64,000 bases of DNA from Gigaspora rosea (lineage: Eukaryota > Glomeromycota > Glomeromycetes > Diversisporales > Gigasporaceae). Below the pieces are notes generated by a model. The model was not told the DNA's origin. It saw only the letters and a list, made by a program, of their open reading frames with translations, and made no database searches. Positions 35,321 through 46,515 of this stretch are shown here, one piece after another. The translations under genes were made by a program, and so were the position numbers. Positions within the stretch are counted from its first letter, which is position 1; each line of letters begins with the position of its first letter. The DNA is taken from positions 51,745-115,744 of the forward strand of contig QKWP01001680.1 in assembly GCA_003550325.1 (NCBI GenBank), written 5' to 3'.

Positions 35321-36263
35321 AATGAAATTCTATCAGACAAAAAAATTTAACTATATACCGGCCGGGCTAATCTGCAGGAATGTGGGTCAAGGGCTGACCC
35401 GCCCACCTGCCCAGCTGATGGGCCAAGGTCAGCCTGTATCACTACTAATAACACTTATATTTTTATCTAATATAATCTGTCTTTATAGCTTCTTGCAGTT
35501 ACTTTGGACAATGCTTCAAATAATAATGCGTTTGTGCAAGAATTAGAGATGAAACTAGTGAGGAATTAAGTATTAAATGGGATTCAGAACGGCTTCGATT
35601 TCGGTGCTTTAACCACATTCTCAATTTGGCTGTGCAGGCAGCTCTAGATTGTATAAAAGATGATATTGAAATAGTATTATTATAAACTTTATAAAGATTT
35701 AATATTCTTTTTTTTTTATTAATTCAAAATAAATAAATAAATAAATGAAATAAAGATTCGAGAGCTTAACTCTGCTATTCGCTCTTCACCCCAACGTCTT
35801 GAGCTTTTGAAAAATGCTTGTAATGCATATCATATAAAATTTCTCAAGCCTACTTTGGATTGTTCTACTCGCTAGAGCTCTACACATAATATGGTAAAGA
35901 ATGCATTATCTCTTAAATCTGTAAGTTATTTACCTATTAATATAGCAAAAATATTAAAATTACTATTTAGAATTAATTTAGATGCACTATTACTATGTTT
36001 TGTAGGCACTTAATACCGTTACTAGTTCTCATGATAATTTTCAACAGTATGCTATTTCACATCATCAGTGGGCCACCTTAGAACAAATTATCAAATTACT
36101 TGAACCATTTAAGGATCTCACTATCAAAATGTCATCAAGTACAGATAGTACAGCCTATTTGATCATTCCACTCTTCAATATAATTTTAAATCATGTTGAA
36201 GATACAGTGTCAAATATTATTTCAAAGGGTAAATTAATAATATGGATATAAAGTTTACATCTA

Positions 36264-36411
36264 ATTTTTCCAATAGTCATTTTCTAACAGGTTATTTACC
36301 TGACATCACACAAGATAATAATTATTAATATACTCACATCTAATAAAAATGCTAACTTTAGCTCATGTGATACCAGGTAAATAGCCTGCTAGTGAAGTGA
36401 CTATCGGAAAA
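36264..36411. mobile_element. Foldback MITE, about 148 bp
   Basis: TTTTCCAATAGTCATTTTCT and reverse-complement right arm TTTTCCGATAGTCACTTCAC continue as AACAGGTTATTTACCTG / TAGCAGGCTATTTACCTG. It interrupts the transposase coding region. Confidence 0.75.
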
Positions 36412-36727
36412 GCAAGTAACAGTTTAGTTTAAGGTTGCCTTCGGAATGTAAAAGAGGTTAAAATCAGCTGAGGCAGATAATTTTAAGAAATTTTATTACA
36501 AATACAGAAATATTAAGAAAATTTTAAAAGTAAGTAATTTATTAATAGAAATTTAGTCTTTAGTAATAATAAATAGAATAATTATTTATTTTTTAAAATT
36601 ATCAATATAAATTCATAAAAATTCGAATAATAGTTTTTTAATTAAGTAAGTATAAAACTGTTTACTATTAGCTGCATAATACATTTCTATTGAAATATTA
36701 TTATTTACGATTTTATTAAATCATATC

Positions 36728-36926
36728 AGTGGTGTTCAATACCACAATCGCTATATTACAAAAGCTAGCTAAGTAATTAATGCCGTTATTCTAATTAAAT
36801 GTTTAGCACTTCCAAAAACCTTATATTATTCTATATTTTACTCTAATACTAATCCTTCCTTAATCTATAACAGCACCTTAACTCTAAGTTTTATTAGCAA
36901 AATACGTGGTATTGAACACCACCACT
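36728..36926. mobile_element. MITE with 17-bp perfect terminal palindrome arms
   Basis: GTGGTGTTCAATACCAC at 36729-36745 is the exact reverse complement of 36906-36922. A partial copy (AGTGTTCAATACCAG) occurs near 56261. Confidence 0.8.
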
Positions 36927-37204
36927 AATATTATTAATAATGTAAATGTAATTTAAATTATTAGTACTTGGTGAGTATTAGTTATTAATCGATTTATTTA
37001 AACAATTCAAGATTACAAAACAAATTATTTATTTAATTTAATTAGTATTTGGTCTCAATATCATATTAGATGATCCTGAAATATGCCAGTACAAGTCAAA
37101 ATTCGCATTTTATTTTATAGTAATTCATTAAGATAATTTAATATTAATTGAAATAGTTCTATACTGGAAAATTTTAAAATTTTTACCTGTTGAATGGCAT
37201 AAAG

Positions 37205-37345
37205 TAATTTGAATACCACTCAAACTGCTATTCGAACTGCTATTCAATATTATCATATAATTTTATAGGCACGAATGTTCGCAAAGTCGTGTAAATATTG
37301 CATAGCAGTTCAAATAGCAGTTTGAGTAGCATTCGAATTATATTA
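37205..37345. mobile_element. Foldback element, about 140 bp
   Basis: The left arm GAATACCACTCAAACTGCTA pairs with the right arm TAGCAGTTTGAGTAGCATTC, and TTCGAACTGCTATTCAATATT pairs with AATATTGCATAGCAGTTCAAA. Confidence 0.75.
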
Positions 37346-38929
37346 TTGAAGCTTTTACAATTTACCAGTGCTAGTAAATTTATAACTATTATTTCTTTTA
37401 ATATTTAATAGCACTCTAACTCCTAATATTATAATTTATTTTCAATTTTAGGCTTATAATTACATTCCGTAGGCAATTCTAACTAACTACACCAAATTTT
37501 TTAAATTACAAAATTCTAGTTTTCTGTCACACTTACAATGAATTTGATTATTAGTTTCACTTGTCTCAGCTGCTAAAGCAGTAAGAGAAAAATTAGTTCA
37601 ATATTACTCAAAAACAAATACTACTATGATGCTATGTACTGCTTTAGATCCGCGATGAAAGTTTAATTATTTTGCAAAAAAAGGATTTCCAGATCATGAA
37701 ATCGATCAAACAAAAGCACTGTTTGTTACTCCTTTTTCTTTTCTTTTTTTTTTTCCTTAACTAATATAAGATAATTTGTTTTGCCAGAATGCGAACCCTC
37801 CTTGAAACAGAATATTTAATACCTTCTAACAACATTTTATTAAGCACATCCTCCAATAATACTGTATCATCTACATGATCTTTGCTTGATGAGAATTTTG
37901 TTGACGATGACAATAACCTTAATGAAATTGAACGTTATATTTCGGAGAAGCCAGCTATTAAAGAACCTGATGTATTAATGTGGTGGAAGATAACGTATTA
38001 TTATTCTGTTGGATTGATTATTTTATATTTTTTTTTTGAGTCTTAGAGTTCTGTGATCACAATATAGTAGTCATTTCAACTTCGCTTTATTTCGTGTACA
38101 TTATTTCAAATATTATACTTTTATCTATAAATAAGTTCATAAAATATTGCGAACATAAGATGGCTATCTATGTTGCATTTACAGACTCCCAGAACTCAAA
38201 AAAATTCATATGATAGTTTTAACATATAAAGATAAAACTGATTTTTGAACAAGAATAAAATTAATAACTACAATTCTATATTTAGACACATCAAATACAT
38301 TTTTCTCGACTTGCTCAAATGGCGCAAGACTACTTAGCAATTCCCGCATCCTTCGTTGCCTCTGAGCGTGCATTTTCAGGAGGTGGGAACATGATTACTG
38401 ACAAAAGGTCTAGATTAGCTCCTAAGAATGTAAGGGCAGCACAATGTCTCTGGTCATGGTTACAGGGCCCATTAAAGGGAAAGTTGGGTCTTGAGTAAAG
38501 TCTCAAAATTAAGTCATGATAAAATATAATTTTTTTTATGGTCCAGTCAAGGTTATTTCTTATAGCTGGGAGTAAAGTTGTTTTTCAGATTATCCTAAAA
38601 TAAAGACTTGTTTTGGATGTTCTAAAAATTTCCAAATAGTCCAAATTGGTTTAATGCGAAAGCAATTATATTTTAGTCATGAGTGCTGGTGGAATAATTA
38701 TAGTTGGTCCTTAATCTAAAGAAATCAGCGTTGAAAAGAATGAACACAAAGCGTTCATATATTATCAAAAATTTGATAGTAATTTAATTTAAACACTAAC
38801 ACAAAATAGCATTTTGATTATGGGTCATATAACCAATCAAAAGCGTTAAAGCACAATAACTTGATTATTTTGCTATATTATCCTTTGATAAAAAACAAGT
38901 TTTTTATTTTTACATAGTCATCGCTAACT

Positions 38930-39430
38930 AACTAATAATATAGCTTAAAGTAAATGCTATTTGACATAACATGTATGCTGATACAAAATATTCTCAGATA
39001 GCTGCAATCAGTATGTACGATGTATATAAAGATCACTATCGATCCAAATATAATAATTTTTTTTAAATCAGTAAATAATAAATATAGAATTCTGTGTAAA
39101 AATATTAAAAGTATTATTAAAATATTGTCTTTTTGGAATAATACCTGATCGCTACAAATTAATTATTTTTTTTCTTAGCATAAGCTTTTGACAAATACTA
39201 TGTACTCTAATATTGTTAATATAACAAGCATACAAATTCTTTTTTTTAAAAAAAATTAGTTTCAAATAACTTCTATCAATATATTTTAAGATAAATGCCA
39301 CTACAAGATAATATTAGCACGTATGCGAATGTACGTAAAGATTGCTGTCGATCGATAAAAACTTTAATAAATCAGTAAATATTAAATATAGAAATCAATA
39401 TTGCAATGTACTAAAATCTGGTTATTTGTT
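38930..39430. repeat. Diverged direct repeat, about 300 bp apart
   Basis: GTATATAAAGATCACTATCGATC...AAATCAGTAAATAATAAATA (39022-39090) resembles GTACGTAAAGATTGCTGTCGATCG...AAATCAGTAAATATTAAATA (39330-39395). Flanking words are also shared. Confidence 0.5.
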
Positions 39431-39439
39431 AAAAAAAAT

Positions 39440-39722
39440 AAAGATCAAAAATTTTTTTCTTATTTATTAATACCTTATAATTTATTTTAATACCTTATAA
39501 TAAAACTGTAACAACTTTCTAATACAGTATATTCTTTTTTAAAATTGTATAAGTTAGAAATTTTGACTGAAATTTAAATATTGGCCAATTGGCCATTGGC
39601 CGCTTGCCAACCGATTCATATAGAGTATGGATTGAATAATTGAATCCAGATTCATCCCGACTCAATTATATACAAAGTAGTATTCAGATTCGATTTGAAT
39701 GGCCTTTAATTAAAGAATAGTG
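39440..39722 (+). repeat. Dispersed repeat R1, copy A
   Basis: Collinear with 43573-43921: TTATTTATTAATACCTTATA, GTATAAGTTAGAAATTTT, GGCCAATTGGCC, GATTCATATAGA, TTTGAATGG.CTTTAATTAA. This copy lies inside the hAT, and the other lies just outside the 3' LTR. It lacks about 84 bp present in copy B, bounded there by a CGATT direct repeat. Confidence 0.8.
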
Positions 39723-39989
39723 TCTCGTAGTTATCCAACTACACGTATATTAACTCAGATTTATGGGTCTTTTCATGCTTGGCTTTTCCCTTAACTGTGT
39801 ATCGTACAGGTACTACCATCACAGCGAAGACAATGCAATCAACCGTTTCTTGACTAAAGGTTGCTTTAGAAAACCAAACTTCTTCTTGGTCGATTCCCTT
39901 AAAGGATCACGACCCTTATATATCAATAATTATTGCGTCACTATTACATGAATTAGACTTTTAATTAATTTTACAATCATGCAAAACCC

Positions 39990-41990
39990 GATCACACCAT
40001 ATTACGTATCCCGATCCTAATTGATCCCAGGACCATGTTACACAAACCGATTACATGGGTATTGATAACATGAGCTAGACCCCCATGTACTTCGTCATCG
40101 AAGTTTACATCACCTCTATTCGGTTCGTGATTTCTCTCAAAACCTTTACCATTAATTATACATCTGTCATAATTAATATTCCCAATAAAATTACAATTAA
40201 TTACACACTTCTTGATCATGATCTAGGCCAGCATAACTATCTACATTAGGTCCCATCATAACACTAAACATCAATATCGCAATATACAAAATTATTTTCC
40301 CCACAAATATTAATCCTGACTTCACTGTTGTTCTACGCTGATGTGAAATCTCCCAATTATCCATCTCATCGATTTTATTATATTCTGTCGCTTTCAATCT
40401 TATATTATCAAAGTTCCTATTCATCCTCATATCTATTCGATGTTTCATCATCAAATTGTCCACCCTTTTGCTCTGCAGGAATTCATAATCATCAACATAT
40501 TTTCCACTTTCATTCAGCTTCTTAAGCGTTAGAACCTCATGATCAAACCCCACTTTTAGTATTTTATTGCACACGGCCTTTTGTTCTCTTCGTACACTAT
40601 CAATATCTAAGGTTCTGATATCACCTTCAATGCCCTTCACACGTACGTCTGCTTTATTCGATTGTCCACCAACTTATCTCAAGTTATGAGTTAAGTATAA
40701 CACTCACAAGATTTGACCAAAACATTAATAGTCTAATACTATTATCAATGTCCTTTTTCCAACTTATATTGACTATCGTCTCAGAGTCTCTCATCTTAAT
40801 TCGATCATTCATTTCGGTACCAATACCACAATTACAAAGATTATATATTTCATCAGCACTATCTATCTCTGCAGACTTTTGATAATCGGACACCTTATAT
40901 TTATCCTTTTCGATACCATTTCTATCATCTCGTCATTCCTTATAAGTAATAGCAGCTGATTGATTTCAGTTTCCAAGTCATCTAACCAACGATTTCTTTC
41001 TTCAACGATCAATCCACTGCTGTGCTCGACATCATCAGGTCTGTTATGATATTTTTCATTAATCGCATATTTGCAGTTTTCATTGTCATCAAGATACATG
41101 TTTAGTAAATCATAGGTCATGTTGTGTTCATCGCCTAAAGCTTTGTTATTAATTCCAATTTCATTTTGACAATGACGATCAAGGCTATTTATTGCAATGT
41201 TATTTCCCATCTCAGCTGATTGTTGATGGCAAATGAATGTCTTATCTTCTTTTTCAATTTCGACTTCAGGTATATTTTTTCTTTCAATTTCTGGTTTTTC
41301 TATTTCAACAACCTTATTGACATTTAATCCAATAATTTCTTTTCTTTCAACATCAATTTCTGCTTCCAATTCCAATGCCCATCCTTTTGCTTCATAGTAT
41401 ATTATAGGACATATTGATTCAACTTCCCATCAGTATGACTCACGTAGCCTAAAAATATACCAATATATTTCCTCATAATCCTTGATCATATTTTTACCGG
41501 AGCCACAAGCGCCTCGTAACAGTAAGTGTACATCAATATAGATTCATTGTCCCTTTGCCTTATCCTCCACACCTTATTGATCTTTTCCTCAACCTCCACG
41601 ACCCCTTTTATCATTGCCTTCTTTAAACTGTACCACGTATCACACATTTTGATCATCTTGCACATCCATGGCCTTTGACTCTTCGACACGTACAATACAA
41701 CTCTATTTCATTCTACGTTATCATTCCATTGTTTTAATTCACAATACCTCTCAAAGTCCCAAAGAAAATCCACCATCTCGACAATACCACGATTATAAAA
41801 TGGCTTTTCAAGATCATCAAATGTTGGACGCATTACACCACCGCTACTTTGCCGTTTTCCAAGTAACAATCTTTGTTGCTTCATTATATTCCCACACTTC
41901 ACTAACGTTAACGTCATTCTTTAACTTGCAAATAAACTGCAAGAGAACTGTCACTTGATCCTTAATCTTCGTTTTAGACCTATTTGTCTT
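39990..41990 (-). pseudogene. Gag-like protein with Sel1-like remnants
   Basis: Minus-strand open pieces join in order. 41917-41708 (...FYNRGIVEMVDFLWDFERYC) and 41695-41486 (YVSKSQRPWMCKMIKM...) together look like a Retrotrans_gag capsid domain. 41375-40863 (MELEAEIDVERKEIIGLNVN...) is acidic and helical with HQQSAEMGNN. 40893-40684 carries YQKSAEIDSADEIYNL, which resembles a Sel1 repeat. 40640-40197 (MKGIEGDIRTLDIDSVRREQ...) is helical and ends in one hydrophobic segment, and 40219-39992 follows. Frameshifts separate the pieces. The combination is unusual; gag similarity is by motif feel only. Confidence 0.4.
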
Positions 41991-42009
41991 GAAATTTTAA
42001 CGTTCCATT

Positions 42010-42195
42010 TTACTGAACCCGAACATGTTCATGAACTTTGAACTGAACCCGAACTAAACCCAGACTTAGTTTAAAAGTTCAATACCAAACTCAGACCGAA
42101 CTGGATTTTTAAAATTAAGTCTAGTTCGGGTTTGGTTCGAATTCAGACCGAACTCGAACTCAACCCAATGTTCGGTTCAGTTCAGTTTTTAGGAT
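42010..42195. repeat. hAT right subterminal repeat field
   Basis: Repeated GAACCCGAAC, GTTCGGGTTTGGTTCGA and GTTCATGAAC words mirror those at the left end. Confidence 0.75.
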
Positions 42196-42208
42196 CACTA
42201 CTCAAGAT

Positions 42209-42654
42209 CAAAAGTTACAATGTCTGCAATGATACAAGACTTAAATAAAGAGCAACCAAATACTCCTTTTCAAGCAGAAGCTCTTTTAACTTTCACTTGG
42301 AAAGACCAAGCTAACGAAATTAAAAATCGATTTAGCCAGGTGATTCATAGAAACCAGAGAGAAAAACAAGTTAGAACTCTCGAAACTTGTTATTACTTAG
42401 GACAACTTTTAAAGGAATTTCAAGATAATTCCAAAGTCCTTAAGAAAATGAAGAACCTTTTTAAAGTCTCTTTTGAAAAAAAAAGAGCCTATAATTTATA
42501 GAAAGGAGCAAAACGGACATATCAACTTTTCCAACACCGAGATCCCTCCTTGCTTTATCAAACACAATATATTTCTCTAAACAATTTAACTCGGTTAACA
42601 ACTGATAAATTTGAAAAGTTATTAGATTCAGAAACTCACGGAGTTTGTTCTTAA
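42209..42654 (+). pseudogene. Third retroelement ORF, 3' half
   Basis: In frame with 27507-27786 once the hAT and one target-site copy are removed. It encodes SAMIQDLNKEQPNTPFQAEA, a Lys/Gln-rich helical region (FSQVIHRNQREKQVRTLETC) and a TAG at 42499-42501. The same frame then stays open to TAA at 42652-42654, just before the polypurine tract. Without the TAG the full product would be about 240 residues. No known domain. Confidence 0.6.
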
Positions 42655-42666
42655 AGGGGGCAGAAA
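42653..42666 (+). other. Polypurine tract of the LTR element
   Basis: AAAGGGGGCAGAAA directly abuts the TGTTATAG start of the 3' LTR, as expected for plus-strand DNA priming. Confidence 0.85.
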
Positions 42667-43177
42667 TGTTATAGAATAGGTTTCTTGTTAGATACAGAGT
42701 AAAGCGGAGTTTTACAGTTTTACAGTTTTACAGTTTTACAGTATTACAGTTTGTTCAGTTTTACAGTTTTACAGTTTTAAAGTTTTACAGTTTTACAGTT
42801 TTACCGTTTTACAGTTTTATAGTTTATTATTATTATCTTTATATTATTGTATTATTTTATTACTCGCTTGAAAAATATATAAACCCTAGCTTTCTGACCT
42901 TCTACACATTAGCTTTTTAGCTTAGACACAGATTTCTCTTCTCCTTTCTCTAACACTTAAATTAGTTATATCTCTTGAATATTCTTATTCAAATTAATAA
43001 AATATATCTTTGCCAAATAAATATACTCTTGCCAATTAATAAAAATATACTAATCTGCTCTAGTGAAGTAATATTATACTTCCACACCGCTTTATATCTT
43101 CTCTGACCCTTACAAGATCCCTGTCACTGTGTGCTATATTGCAAGTACTATATTGAAGGCTATAGTCGCTTGTAACA
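42667..43177 (+). mobile_element. 3' LTR of Ty3/gypsy element
   Basis: This 511-bp partner of 11907-12416 has the same TGTTATAG...GTAACA ends. The TTTTACAG minisatellite carries different variants (for example GTATTACAG and GTTTGTTCAG). Divergence by eye is about 5%, so insertion is not recent. Confidence 0.9.
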
Positions 43178-43572
43178 CTATCTTTACCTTGTATATTCTC
43201 CTTTAGAAATCAGATCATACCAAATTAGCCTAAAAAAATCTTTACATTTTTATATACTCTATACTATACATTACTGTATACTCTTTACTCTATTTAAATT
43301 TACTATTTCGAATTCGTAAACTATTACTAGAGTACTATCCACCTACCCACCCACCTTGCAAACTTTCATTTTATTTATACTTTTTTTGATGAATTTCTTG
43401 TTACGCATTCTAGTAGATCTCGATTTCAGATTAGCAGATCCACGCTAATTTTTTCAATTCCTGAACATGGCGGCAGTATATTTAAACTTCACTGACACGA
43501 ATGGCTTATGTCTATTTTATGATATAAAAAATTACATGTTTTATCTACTTTATCCGTATTAACGCTAAGATT

Positions 43573-43921
43573 AAAAATTTTTTCTTATTTATTAATACCT
43601 TATAATAAAACTGTAACAAGCAATCTAATACAATATAGTCTTTTTTAATATTGTATAAGTTAGAAATTTTTGACCGAAATTTAAATATTAGCCAATTGGC
43701 TGTTGGCCGTCTGACAACCGATTGCTAAAAAAAATTGGCTGCAAAAAATTGCCAACACCAACCAAATGTACTGAGCAATATAGGTAGCACAAAGTGCTAC
43801 CCATTGTACTAACGATTCATATAGAATACTGATTAAATAATTAAATCCAGATTCGTCCAGATTTAGGTTATATACAAAGTAGTATTAGATTTGATTTGAA
43901 TGGACTTTAATTAAAGAATAG
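43573..43921 (+). repeat. Dispersed repeat R1, copy B
   Basis: The counterpart of 39440-39722. It contains an extra segment of about 84 bp (from GCTAAAAAAAATTGGCTGCA to ACCCATTGTACTAA), with CGATT on each side. This segment is either a small insertion with a 5-bp duplication or the ancestral sequence deleted from copy A. Confidence 0.75.
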
Positions 43922-44089
43922 GATCGAGGTACTACTACCTTTGTTAACTCTCATAAGTAATTAATACTACATTATAAGTAAAGCTGCTATAATTTAAACT
44001 TATTAAACCTAAAAATGGTTTTTGTCTTATTACAAATCTTCATTATGACAACTAATTCACAGACAGCATCAAATATTTGATTTTATATT

Positions 44090-44349
44090 TTTAGAATATC
44101 TATATAATTAAAATACAATCGTCTGCAACAATGTGGCTGTACCCAAATATAATTGTACATTCCAAATTTCATGATATTACAAAATTGACACCACTATATT
44201 CAAGCTATGAAAAATTCGATTATAATTTGTGTGGCTTGTCGACCATTAGCCGAATAATAGTATTGGCTGAATTATAGTTAACAAGCCTCCAAGAATTAGT
44301 GCTCATCTATATACTTACTCTGTAAGCTGAATTGCTAGTACGTAAACAC
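44090..44349 (+). repeat. Dispersed repeat R2, copy A
   Basis: Collinear with 44885-45145: CAACAATGTGGCTGTACCCA, ATATTACAAAATTGACACCA, AGCTATGAAAAATTCGATTA and GTGCTCATCTATATACTTAC are shared. It is interrupted at 44350 by a hAT MITE and resumes after it (TAATCATTTTCATGTTTTTA). Confidence 0.85.
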
Positions 44350-44599
44350 TAGAGTTGTGACCTGAAACCCGAAACCTTTCCGAAATCTTCAAATTAGAAT
44401 GTTAATAACTAATGCACATTTACTATAAAGTAACCAAAAAATTTCTGAAATGCAATCTAATTATCATGTACTTTATGTCTTAAAGTCAAAATTAAAATTC
44501 TAACTCTTTCAGTATAGTATAGAGTTCAGAAAAGGTTTCGGGTTTCGGAAAAGGTTTCGGGATTTTATATATAGTTTCAGTTTTTGTTGCCCAACTCTA
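44350..44599. mobile_element. hAT MITE, 250 bp, 8-bp TSD GTAAACAC
   Basis: The ends are TAGAGTTGTGACCTGAAACC and reverse-complement TAGAGTTGGGCAACAAAAAC. GTAAACAC flanks both sides (44342-44349, 44600-44607). Subterminal CGAAACCTTTCC words are repeated in inverted orientation near the right end (GGTTTCGGGTTTCGGAAAAG). The paralogous repeat at 45135 has the empty site. Confidence 0.92.
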
Positions 44600-44884
44600 G
44601 TAAACACCTAATCATTTTCATGTTTTTAGCTCCCCAAAATTGCAAATACATTCATTAAAAGTCTGAAGATTCTTAACATTTGGACATGTCGGCAGTACAA
44701 GAATGAGGACTCCCAAAAAGTAAGCAATGAAATAAAAGAATAGAAAGACTGTAAGCTAAAAAGAATTTCATTTTCTGAAAACTCCTGAACAAAACAATAT
44801 AGTCTTATTATGATGTCATGAGCCCTTAGATTGTAATTTGCTAAGAAAATGCAACTCAGGCAAATTTTCCTGCAAAACGGTATA

Positions 44885-45210
44885 AGGAATAGTTAAAACA
44901 CAAACGTTTGCGACAACGTGGCTGTGCCAAATAATCGTACAATCCAAATTCTTGTGATATTACAAAATTGACACCACTATGATCAAGCTATGAAAAATTC
45001 GATTATAATTTGTGTAGCTTGTCGGCCATTAGCTGAATAATAGTATTGACCAAATTACAGAACAAGCTTCTAAACATCTGAAGAACTAGTGCTCATCTAT
45101 ATACTTACTCTGTAAACCAAATTGCTGGTACATAAACACCCCAATCAATTTCACGTTTTTAGCTCCCAAAATTGCAAATCCATATATTAAAAGTCTGAGA
45201 TTATTAATTT
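44885..45210 (+). repeat. Dispersed repeat R2, copy B
   Basis: Second copy of the 44090 repeat about 795 bp downstream. It retains the uninterrupted site GTACATAAACACCCCAATCA. Confidence 0.85.
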
Positions 45211-45640
45211 AGTCTTCTTATGAAATAATAAACTTTCCACTATTATGAATTTAAATATAAATCTATTTACTCTTAAATCATCAGCTCACATATTAAAACA
45301 CTAGCCTCCTCATTACTGAAATCATGAAGCTACCTAATTGAAAATCATAAACCCACCACTGTTAAAATTATTAACTTACCACTACTAAAGTTGTAAATCC
45401 AATTGAAATTATGAACTCACACACCTACTACCAAAATTATGAATCTGCCCACTATTGATAAGTTGTAACTTAAGTTATATTTGCCTGAACTTACAGATAT
45501 CAATACTTTTTTTTTATACCTGTTGTCTAATGCTAAATGTAACTTACTATCATCCTGTTTCAAAATTTATTTTAGTTAAATGCATTTAGGGTCTAGAATG
45601 GGCTATGTTTGGCCAGGCTTTTATAAAACTGGTAAAAAAT

Positions 45641-46345
45641 ATTTTTACAGCTGTTTACATAAATTCTAAAAATCTGACAAAAATTGACCAGTTGGATATT
45701 TGTCGATTTGATAATTTTTGATAAAAATGTCCTAGCATTACCAACCTAAAAAATCTGCTAACCACTAGATTTCAAGATTAAGTGTTATGCAGAAGAAACA
45801 AACAATCAAAACAAAGCAATAAATCCTTAATAACTGAACATTTTACCTATTAAACAGCTTTCTGCACATTAATAAAAAGTTTTACTTGTAAATTTTGAAA
45901 TTAAAAAGCTCTTTCTAATCTAAATTAATCTAACACTAATCCTGCGGTGAAATTTTTTTAGCGAAATTTTTTAGGTTGGACAATTTTTTGATTCAAATGT
46001 GATTATGTCAGAATCAAAACCTATTGCACGGGTCTTATGTAACAACCCATGCTTTTTCATTTATTTATTAGCACAGGATTGTATGTAAGACACTGTGCAA
46101 TAAAATAGTTAACCCCTCAAGCATAACCACCTAAATCAGTTCCGTAAAATACAATTTATATTTAGCATTATATGAATTTTTAGGTGATTTTATTATGAAA
46201 ATTTTTATTATATTAAATTATATGTGTTTAAACCCTGTATGTAACTGATTTGGGAAGTTATACTTAAAAAATAGTTATTATTCATGTTATAAATAAGTCA
46301 ATGTTTGCCAAATTTTCCAGAATTTATGAAAACAGCTGTAAACCC
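45641..46345. mobile_element. Probable foldback element (~0.7 kb)
   Basis: TTTACAGCTGTTTACATAAA at the left pairs with TTTATGAAAACAGCTGTAAA at the right. Inside is a second small inverted repeat (TTGCACGGGTCTTATGTAAC / TTGTATGTAAGACACTGTGC). The exact termini were not found. Confidence 0.5.
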
Positions 46346-46369
46346 AATTAGAACTGCCGAGCTGTGCTT

Positions 46370-46515
46370 GTGACCAGTGTAACTGGCTTTTTTATTAGGC
46401 CCAGCCTGTCTCAGGCTTAGTGCGAGTCTGGCCCACTATAATTATGGGCCTAACCAAACTTTTTGCAGTTCGGATCAGGCTTAGGTAGCCCAGCCTGATT
46501 CTGAACCCTAAATGC
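46370..46515. other. GC-richer scrap of repeated GCCCAGCCTG words
   Basis: AGGCCCAGCCTGTCTCAGGC, CTGGCCCACT, GGGCCTAACC and TAGCCCAGCCTGA recur in both orientations, resembling the subterminal field of a transposon. No ends recognised. Confidence 0.4.

Larger units (their letters stand above)
32586..38498 (+). pseudogene. hAT transposase, decayed, with introns and insertions
   Basis: The proposed start is ATG 32586 (MSSLHTSDHNSDHD..., His/Asp/Asn-rich). A BED finger follows at 32730-32885 (SEV-stop-NYFEK, where Trp became TGA; C, C, HLESAH present). Next blocks: RQRPFSIIEDSEFIEIL (33110), FTSDLWTSPNNKSFVAITAHY (34140-34210), TLDNASNN (35500-35525), RCFNHILNLAVQAAL (35600-35645), TR-stop-SST (35868, the TRWNST motif with Trp to TAG) and LEPFKDLTIKMSS (36100-36140). 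The C-terminal hATC dimerisation domain is YLAIPASFVASERAFSGGG then RSRLAPKNVRAAQCLWSW (38330-38460), ending TAA 38496-38498. Splice-like joins are common; MITEs interrupt it at 33380, 36264, 36728 and 37205. Confidence 0.85.
27787..42200. mobile_element. Composite hAT transposon, 14.4 kb, 8-bp TSD CTCAAGAT
   Basis: The termini are TAGTGTTCCGAAGTTGGGTT and, in reverse complement, TAGTGATCCTAAAAACTGAA. Both continue with GTTCAGTTCAG, and they are flanked by CTCAAGAT at 27779-27786 and 42201-42208. TAGTG ends with an 8-bp duplication are hAT characteristics. About 200 bp inside each end is a field of GAACCCGAACYTGAAC words in both orientations. It encloses a decayed hAT transposase (plus strand), an orphan BED finger, a hairpin tandem array and several MITEs, which explains its large size. 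Confidence 0.88.
11907..43177 (+). mobile_element. Nested Ty3/gypsy LTR retrotransposon (31.3 kb including insertions)
   Basis: The order is LTR, putative PBS, leader ORF, gag with CCHC knuckle, protease, zinc-finger region, RT (YLDD), RNase H, integrase (HHCC, DDE, GPY/F), a third ORF, a polypurine tract AAAGGGGGCAGAAA at 42653-42666, LTR. Protease-RT-RNase H-integrase order defines Ty3/gypsy. Three foreign elements occupy 13199-15486, 21613-25824 and 27787-42200; subtracting them leaves about 10.3 kb. Every ORF has stops or frameshifts, so the copy is not autonomous. Confidence 0.88.

Noticed and set aside
11902..43182. 5-bp target duplication for the Ty3 element
   Set aside because: Flanks CCTGT and CTATC do not match; not claimed.
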